Assembly: GCA_020860515.1 (NCBI GenBank)
Contig: JAJBUG010000033.1
Location: forward strand, 1-64,000
Source of the DNA: Bacteroidales bacterium
GTDB taxonomy: Bacteria; Bacteroidota; Bacteroidia; Bacteroidales; Muribaculaceae
Reading direction: 5' to 3'
DNA length: 64,000 nucleotides
Position numbers and translations under genes: made by a program. The stretch's first letter is position 1, and the number at the start of each line of letters is the position of its first letter. The notes under the pieces were generated by a model. That model was not told where the DNA came from. It was given only the letters and a program-made list of their open reading frames with translations, and searched no databases. Shown here one piece after another: positions 58,631-64,000 of the stretch.

Positions 58631-58638
58631 CAAAGTTA
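58631..58638 (-). promoter_or_regulatory. -7 box of metY
   Basis: TAACTTTG on the minus strand with a TTGG about 20 nt upstream. No SAM riboswitch fold is recognised in the 44-nt leader, so control is probably by the divergent Lrp-type regulator. Confidence 0.6.
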
Positions 58639-58805
58639 CTACATTTTTGATATTTGTTCCAAGAAAAAGGTGTAATTATGGAAAAAGATTCTATTAGTTT
58701 AATTTTTTACTTAGTTTATTTTCTATTAATTCCATTATATTTAGTTTATTAAAGAATTTTCTTACTAATTCTTCTTAAAATCACAAAATATTCGTCTATT
58801 ATTCG

Positions 58806-58813
58806 TAACTTTG
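58806..58813 (+). promoter_or_regulatory. -7 box of Lrp/AsnC regulator gene
   Basis: TAACTTTG, 25 nt before the ATG at 58,839. The shared 165-nt region with the metY promoter is the likely regulator binding site. Confidence 0.6.
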
Positions 58814-58838
58814 CAAGAAAATTTACACATATTTGAAT

Positions 58839-59306
58839 ATGGAAACAGAGAAGCTCGATAGCACCGACCTCAACATATTGCGCGCAATGCAACAGAATGC
58901 ACGGCTTACCACCAAGGAGTTGGCCCAGATAGTTCATCTCAGCACCACCCCGGTATTCGAACGCCTGAAGCGTCTGGAGCGACAAGGCTACATCAAGAAA
59001 TACATTGCCCTGCTCGACGCCAACAAGCTCAATCGCGGCTTTACTGTGTTCTGCAACATCAAAATCACACGCATCAGCCACAATGTGGCCCAATCCTTTG
59101 TTGACCTTGTGCGCGACCTTCCCGAAGTCACTGAGTGCTACAACATCTCAGGCAACTTCGACTACCTGCTGAAGGTGCAGGTGCCAGATATGCGCACCTA
59201 TCGCGACTTTCTGCTCAACACTTTGGGAAAGTTCGACAACATCTCGGCTGTCGAGAGCATCTTTGTTATGGACGAAATCAAAACTGATTACGGTTTGCAA
59301 ATTTGA
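58839..59306 (+). CDS. Lrp/AsnC-family regulator
   Basis: The protein (155 residues from the ATG at 58,839; a TTG two codons earlier is possible) has an N-terminal winged HTH (LDSTDLNILRAMQQNARLTT, then LSTTPVFERLKRLERQGYIK) and a C-terminal RAM ligand-binding domain (VTECYNISGNFDYLLKVQVP). Divergent from metY and followed by metH, it most likely controls methionine or sulfur metabolism in response to an amino acid. Confidence 0.93.
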   Translation: METEKLDSTDLNILRAMQQNARLTTKELAQIVHLSTTPVFERLKRLERQGYIKKYIALLDANKLNRGFTVFCNIKITRISHNVAQSFVDLVRDLPEVTECYNISGNFDYLLKVQVPDMRTYRDFLLNTLGKFDNISAVESIFVMDEIKTDYGLQI

Positions 59307-59361
59307 TTAAGGTCTTCGGTTCATGATTTTCGGTTCATAGTTACTATATAAAGATTGTAAT

Positions 59362-62300
59362 ATGAGAAATATATTAGCCAATAAGGTTCTGCTGCTGGAT
59401 GGCGGAATCGGCACTGAAATACAGAAATTCGGTCTCACAGAAGAAGATTTCCGAAGCGAACTGACTAAAGACAAACCCGGTGAACTAAAAGGCAACAATG
59501 ACCTGTTAGTTCTTTCCCGGCCAGATGTCATCAGAGAAATACACAGAAAATATATCGAGGCTGGCGCTGACATAATCACTACCTGCACATTCAATGCCAA
59601 TGCGATTTCGCAGCATGAATACGGATGTGAAGACCTGGTTGACGAGATTAATTTTACTGGCGTACGATTGGCCAGAGAAACTGTTGACGAATACAATGCA
59701 AAAGACCCAAGCCGACATCGCTATGTGGCGGGCAGCGTGGGCCCCAGCACAAAGCTGCTTTCTCTAAGCGATGACCCTGACAATCCTGCTAAGCGCAGCA
59801 TCAACTTTGACCAACTGCGAGATGCTTATGTAGAGCAGATGCGTCCTCTGCTTCGAGGCGGTGTTGACATTATTATTATAGAGACTTCTCTCGACCCAAT
59901 AAATGCCAAGGCTGCCCTTGCAGCGGCTACCATAGCAATGGAAGCAGAGAATCGCCACACGGAAGTAATGCTTTCCGCTACCGTCACTGACAGCAATGGC
60001 TATCTCCTGTCGGGTCAGAGCCTCGAAGCCTTTGTGATCGCTGTTAGCCATTATCCTCTGCTAAGCATTGGATTCAATTGTTCGCTCGGAGCTGCTGGCC
60101 TCCTAAGCCCGCTGCGCCGACTAAGCGAGTGCGCCCCCTTCTTCACCAGCGTTTATCCCAATGCTGGTCTTCCTAATCAGCTGGGCCAGTACGATGATGT
60201 ACCCGAAACAATGGGCCAGGTAATCAAGCAATTCCTCGACGAAGGCCTGGTCAACATCGTAGGCGGTTGTTGTGGCACTACCCCTGCGCACATTGCTCAT
60301 TTCCGCAAAATCATCGACGCGAACCAAGCCCCTATTCGCAAGCCTTCTCAGTTGGTCCCTGGGATGCGCCTGTCGGGTTTGCAGCCCATGGTATCGACCG
60401 ATGTTTTCGTAAATGTTGGCGAGCGATGCAATGTGGCTGGCAGCCGCAAATTCCTGCGCCTGATTAAGGAGAAGAATTACGCCGAAGCCATAGAAATAGC
60501 CCAAAAGCAAGTGGAGGATGGTGCTATGGTCATCGACATCAATATGGACGACGGTCTGATTGATGCCCATGAAGAGATGGTAACATTCCTCAACATTCTC
60601 AGCACGGAGCCCGAGATTGCCAAGGTGCCAGTGATGATCGACTCATCGAAATTTGATGTTATCGAAGCTGGCCTAAAATGCTTGCAAGGCAAGGGCATCG
60701 TCAACTCTATCTCTCTAAAGGAGGGCGAAGAGCCATTCTTGGCTCATGCTCGCACTATCAAGAGCCTTGGCGCAGCCGTTGTGGTAATGGCATTCGACGA
60801 AGAGGGTCAAGCCACTACTTACCAGCGACGAATTGACATCTGTGCACGCGCCTACCGGCTATTGACCGAGAAGGTAGGCTTCAATCCCTACGACATCATC
60901 TTCGACCCAAATATCCTGACAGTAGCCACTGGCATGGAGGAGCATCTTGATTATGCCTACGACTATGTGAGAGCTGCCTATTGGATCAAGGCTAACCTGC
61001 CAGGAGTTCGAGTAAGCGGCGGACTTAGCAACCTATCATTTGCCTTCCGTGGCAACAATGCTCTGCGCGAGGCTATGCATGCTGTGTTTCTTTACAGAGC
61101 TGTGGCTGAGGGCATGGATATGGCCATCATGAATCCTGCCACGGCTGTGAATTATGCCGACGTTGACGCAGAGCTTCGACAAGCCATTGAGGATGTGCTT
61201 TTTGAGAAACGCGACATTGATTCCACCGAACGACTGATTGCAATTGGCTCAAAGATGCTGGCTCAAAAAGACCAGGGGCCAAAGCCTGAGGAAGCTGCTC
61301 ATACTGACCTTCCTTTAGAGGAACGCCTAAAACAAGCCCTGATAAAAGGCAATCCTAACCATCTGGATAGCGACTTGGCAGAAGCTTTAGAGAAATATCC
61401 CAACCCAGTGGATATCATTGCTGGTCCGCTGATGGATGGCATGAATCAGGTGGGCGAGATGTTTGGCGACGGTCGCATGTTTCTGCCTCAGGTAGTTAAG
61501 ACTGCACGCACCATGAAGCGCGCAGTAGAAATCCTGCGTCCGCACATCGAAGAGGCTCTGCGAGAGGGCACTTCGGAAGCACCCGCCAAGGCTGGCAAGG
61601 TAATATTGGCTACCGTCAAGGGCGATGTGCACGACATTGGCAAGAATATCGTGGGTGTGGTGCTGAGCTGCAACAACTACGAGGTGATTGACCTTGGCGT
61701 GATGGTGCCACCTGAAAAAATCATTGAAGCCGTTAAGAGGGAAAAGCCTGACTTCGTGGGCCTTAGCGGCCTTATCACTCCCTCGCTCGACGCTATGGTG
61801 GACACTGTGCGCCGAATGCGCGAGGCTGGAATACATATACCAGTGATGATTGGCGGAGCAGCCACCTCGCAGATGCATACTGCAGTGAAAATTGCTCCCA
61901 ATTATGGCGAAGATGCTGTAATCTATGTGCGCGATGCGGCCCAAAATCCCATAATTGCAGCAGCGCTTCTCAGCTACAAGGCCCATGACTTCATAGCCGA
62001 GCTCCACGCTCAGCAGGAGAAGCTGCGACATAAATTCGAGCAGAAAGCAAAGCCAGCAGCCGAGGCAAAGCGTCTGGAGGTGGATTGGAGCGATTACAAG
62101 CCAAAACCAATGCCCTTCGCTGGAATAAAAGAATTCAAAATTTCGGTGGCAGATTTGCGTCAGCTAATCGATTGGCTATACTTCTTCCATGCTTGGCGTG
62201 TGAAAGAAAACACCGACGAGGGGCGCAATCTGCGACAAGATGCCGAGGCCCTCCTCGATGAGCTGTGCTGCAACAGGCAATTTGGCTGCGTTGCCAGGGT

Positions 62301-62868
62301 TGCTTTTTATCCAGCCCACGGCACCGATACCAGTATCATTTTGGATACTGATAGCATTAGCACAAATGCATGCGACTGCCTCGGCTGCAAAGCCATAGGC
62401 AAATTACAAATTACAAATTACAAATTACAAATAGACACTCCGAGGCAGCCTGCCAAGGAAGATGGCAAGCCATCGCTTTCGCTCTGCGATTGGGTGCACC
62501 CTGTCCATGACCATGTGGGGGTGTTTGCGGCTACTATTACCCCTGCTCTCAGTGCAGAGCTTGAAAAAGTAAAAGCAGCAGGCGACGATTACAAATCGAT
62601 CCTGCTGCAAACTATCCTTGATCGCTTGGCCGAGGCAGCTTCGGAGTGGTTGCATCGGCAGTGGAATTGGGATACCATTCGCCCCGCGGTAGGCTATCCC
62701 TCGCTGCCCGATCAAAAGGAAATATTCAAATTGGATCAGCTTCTCGATTTCAGTTCATTGGGAATTGCCCTCACCGAAACTGGCGCCATGTATCCGCAAG
62801 CCTCAGTGGCTGGCATTTACATCTCGCATCCCTCAGCCGAATATTTCGTCATTCCCCAGAAGATCTGA
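59362..62868 (+). CDS. metH: Cobalamin-dependent methionine synthase
   Basis: The 1,168-residue enzyme has all modules. The homocysteine domain has zinc cysteines in GFNCSLGA and VGGCCGTTP; then come the pterin domain ([20 protein letters not shown]), the cap and B12 domain with [14 protein letters not shown], and the reactivation domain with [12 protein letters not shown]. Residues about 1,013-1,023 ([11 protein letters not shown]) are encoded by the AAATTAC tract at 62,401-62,432 and look like an insertion in the reactivation domain. The tract is in frame now; loss or gain of one 7-bp unit would frameshift the last 145 residues. Confidence 0.95.
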   Translation: MRNILANKVLLLDGGIGTEIQKFGLTEEDFRSELTKDKPGELKGNNDLLVLSRPDVIREIHRKYIEAGADIITTCTFNANAISQHEYGCEDLVDEINFTGVRLARETVDEYNAKDPSRHRYVAGSVGPSTKLLSLSDDPDNPAKRSINFDQLRDAYVEQMRPLLRGGVDIIIIETSLDPINAKAALAAATIAMEAENRHTEVMLSATVTDSNGYLLSGQSLEAFVIAVSHYPLLSIGFNCSLGAAGLLSPLRRLSECAPFFTSVYPNAGLPNQLGQYDDVPETMGQVIKQFLDEGLVNIVGGCCGTTPAHIAHFRKIIDANQAPIRKPSQLVPGMRLSGLQPMVSTDVFVNVGERCNVAGSRKFLRLIKEKNYAEAIEIAQKQVEDGAMVIDINMDDGLIDAHEEMVTFLNILSTEPEIAKVPVMIDSSKFDVIEAGLKCLQGKGIVNSISLKEGEEPFLAHARTIKSLGAAVVVMAFDEEGQATTYQRRIDICARAYRLLTEKVGFNPYDIIFDPNILTVATGMEEHLDYAYDYVRAAYWIKANLPGVRVSGGLSNLSFAFRGNNALREAMHAVFLYRAVAEGMDMAIMNPATAVNYADVDAELRQAIEDVLFEKRDIDSTERLIAIGSKMLAQKDQGPKPEEAAHTDLPLEERLKQALIKGNPNHLDSDLAEALEKYPNPVDIIAGPLMDGMNQVGEMFGDGRMFLPQVVKTARTMKRAVEILRPHIEEALREGTSEAPAKAGKVILATVKGDVHDIGKNIVGVVLSCNNYEVIDLGVMVPPEKIIEAVKREKPDFVGLSGLITPSLDAMVDTVRRMREAGIHIPVMIGGAATSQMHTAVKIAPNYGEDAVIYVRDAAQNPIIAAALLSYKAHDFIAELHAQQEKLRHKFEQKAKPAAEAKRLEVDWSDYKPKPMPFAGIKEFKISVADLRQLIDWLYFFHAWRVKENTDEGRNLRQDAEALLDELCCNRQFGCVARVAFYPAHGTDTSIILDTDSISTNACDCLGCKAIGKLQITNYKLQIDTPRQPAKEDGKPSLSLCDWVHPVHDHVGVFAATITPALSAELEKVKAAGDDYKSILLQTILDRLAEAASEWLHRQWNWDTIRPAVGYPSLPDQKEIFKLDQLLDFSSLGIALTETGAMYPQASVAGIYISHPSAEYFVIPQKI
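62401..62432 (+). repeat. AAATTAC heptamer tract inside metH
   Basis: Four exact AAATTAC units plus AAAT run from 62,401 to 62,432 within the coding region for the reactivation domain. The same unit, reversed, touches the MFS gene start at 25,155 and in degenerate form precedes ureF. Confidence 0.95.
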
Positions 62869-63456
62869 CAGACTGTCGATCACTACGTCGGCCTTATACT
62901 CAAGCTCATGCAGTGGATTTGTGGTAGCCAATCCTACTACGAATCCGCCAGCGCGGCGGGCACTCAGCAGTCCATTGAAGCTGTCCTCGAATATCCAGCA
63001 ATCCTTAGGGTCAACGCCCAGCTTCTTAGCTGCAACCAAAAATGGCTCAGGGTCAGGCTTGGAATGAGTCACGTCGCTATCTATTACCACGGCTGAGAAT
63101 AGTTCGCGCATTCCAGGATGGGATTGCCACAGATGCTCCATCTTGTCGGCTCCGCTGCTGGTGACTACTGCGCAGGGTATGCCGCGCTGATTGAGCTGGG
63201 TCAAAAACTCGATAGCTCCTGGAAACAGAGGAAATTCCATATTGGCGTCGTGGGCCTCCACGGCTGCGGTGATTTCCTGGTGAAGCTCGGGAGCAAAATA
63301 TGTGTCAAGAATCTGAGGCAATGTGGTGCCTTTGATGCGGTCGGCGAAGTCGTCGTAGGGCAAATCATATTTCTTGCCCATTTCTCCCCAGAATTGGGAA
63401 TACAGAGGCTCGGTGTTGACCAACACGCCATCGAGGTCAAACAAGGCAGCTTTCAT
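62833..63456 (-). CDS. HAD family phosphatase (beta-phosphoglucomutase-like)
   Basis: The 207-residue protein has HAD motif I FDLDGVLVNTEP, motif II VVTSSGADK, motif III lysine in HSKPDPEPF and motif IV IFEDSFNGLLSARRAG, with a helical C1 cap. This is the phosphoglucomutase/sugar-phosphatase branch; the substrate cannot be told. Its 3' end overlaps the 3' end of metH by 36 nt on the opposite strand. A minus-strand TAATTTTG box lies at 63,510-63,517. Confidence 0.88.
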   Translation of the reverse strand: MKAALFDLDGVLVNTEPLYSQFWGEMGKKYDLPYDDFADRIKGTTLPQILDTYFAPELHQEITAAVEAHDANMEFPLFPGAIEFLTQLNQRGIPCAVVTSSGADKMEHLWQSHPGMRELFSAVVIDSDVTHSKPDPEPFLVAAKKLGVDPKDCWIFEDSFNGLLSARRAGGFVVGLATTNPLHELEYKADVVIDSLSDLLGNDEIFG

Positions 63457-63551
63457 ATACTTTTTCCTTTTATTACTTTATTAATCAATACTTTCTTCTT
63501 TTTATTCCGCAAAATTAATACAATAAGCTCAATCCATTGTTATTAATTTAG

Positions 63552-63559
63552 TAATTTTG
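63552..63559 (+). promoter_or_regulatory. -7 box of MATE gene
   Basis: TAATTTTG, 32 nt before the ATG at 63,592; a matching minus-strand box for the HAD gene lies at 63,510-63,517, so the two promoters are divergent. Confidence 0.55.
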
Positions 63560-63591
63560 CAGTCAGAATTAGGATTTTTAACGTTTCGACA

Positions 63592-64000
63592 ATGAATCAG
63601 ACCAAAGAAGCATCAGCCCAACTGCTTGGAACAGCTCCGATCGGAAAGTTGCTTGTGCAATATTCGATCCCTGCCATCATAGCCAGCGTTGCCACTTCGG
63701 TCTATAACATAGTCGACAGCATCTTTATCGGTCAGGGAGTAGGACCGATGGCAATTGCAGGCCTTGCCATCACATTCCCTCTGATGAATCTTGTAATCGG
63801 ATTTTGCACATTGGTTGCGGTGGGTGCTTGCACTATCAGTTCGATTTTCTTGGGACAGAAGAATGTGGAGCGAGCCACCGAGACTGTCAACATTGCCATG
63901 GTGCTTTGTTTGGCGCATGCCCTTGTGTTCGGTGGACTCACCTATATATTTCTTGATCCAATACTGAGGCTTTTCGGAGCCACTGATGCCACCATTAGCT
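63592..64000 (+). CDS. MATE family efflux transporter (partial, runs off window)
   Basis: The first 136 codons are present and open to the window edge. The start MNQTKEASAQLLGTAPIGKL is followed by PAIIASVATSVYNIVDSIFI and GQGVGPMAIAGLAITFPLMN, which is the N-terminal MatE half with its first three transmembrane helices. MATE proteins export cationic drugs by sodium or proton antiport. The stop is beyond the window. Confidence 0.9.
   Translation, partial: MNQTKEASAQLLGTAPIGKLLVQYSIPAIIASVATSVYNIVDSIFIGQGVGPMAIAGLAITFPLMNLVIGFCTLVAVGACTISSIFLGQKNVERATETVNIAMVLCLAHALVFGGLTYIFLDPILRLFGATDATIS

Noticed and set aside
62833..62868. Sequencing error causing the metH/HAD 3' overlap
   Set aside because: Both C-termini look natural ([16 protein letters not shown] for Met[11 protein letters not shown] for HAD), so a real 36-nt convergent overlap is simpler.

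Overview
The window comes from a Bacteroidales genome, most likely a gut Muribaculaceae-like or related Bacteroidaceae organism. Support: promoters of the Bacteroidetes type (TTTG, 19-20 nt, TAnnTTTG), weak Shine-Dalgarno use, many TlpA-type, RND, TolC and glycoside hydrolase genes, and the protein style throughout. The genus is inferred, not proven.

Region 1 (1 to about 12,650) is the right part of a prophage. A leftward early operon starts at a consensus promoter at 11,281-11,312. It encodes HTH proteins, a RecE-like nuclease, RecT, a RuvC-like resolvase, a replication initiator, a DnaC-like loader, an SSB-like protein and a MuF-tail-like protein. Rightward genes (11,356-12,561) are two repressor-like regulators and a small lipoprotein. 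Between the early genes lie strong hairpins followed by T-runs, two of which share an identical 14-nt loop but have different paired stems. There are also two RNA-like elements with a tRNA-style T-arm. No integrase is in view.

Region 2 (12,850-29,100) is chromosomal: an S9 peptidase, a secreted protein, a DUF1232 protein, an RND efflux operon on the minus strand, and a divergent TolC-HlyD-MFS efflux operon preceded by a leader with a 30-codon ORF and an intrinsic terminator. Then come an HU/SPOR protein on a probably leaderless mRNA, a DUF2520 protein and a KdsC-type phosphatase.

Region 3 (29,080-38,600) is rich in decay and rearrangement. It holds a deleted AAA/DUF4143 gene, remnants of a secreted hydrolase and of a GH106 enzyme, an intact GltD, two tandem thioredoxin-fold proteins (one a chimera carrying part of a CHAT domain) and a GH2 enzyme.

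Region 4 (38,700-46,000) has maf and a complete urease locus, ureABCEFGD, followed by a CbiO/NikO-type ATPase without its membrane partners. Region 5 (46,000-53,440) is an FtsX-type permease, its ATPase, an NtrC-type regulator and a kinase, headed by a sigma-54 promoter, then trpB. Region 6 (53,440-64,000) has an Abi_2/AbiF-like HEPN gene with a structured leader, a broken secreted-protein gene, a histidine phosphatase, metY with a divergent Lrp regulator, metH, a HAD phosphatase and the start of a MATE exporter.

The most striking recurrent signal is a set of 7- and 8-bp tandem repeat tracts placed at gene junctions, often touching start codons (MFS gene, ureF, ureG, the ABC ATPase, the kinase, metY). 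One 7-bp tract lies inside the metH reading frame. A 17-nt GGCC hairpin element recurs beside two of these tracts. These look like length-variable control elements in this lineage.
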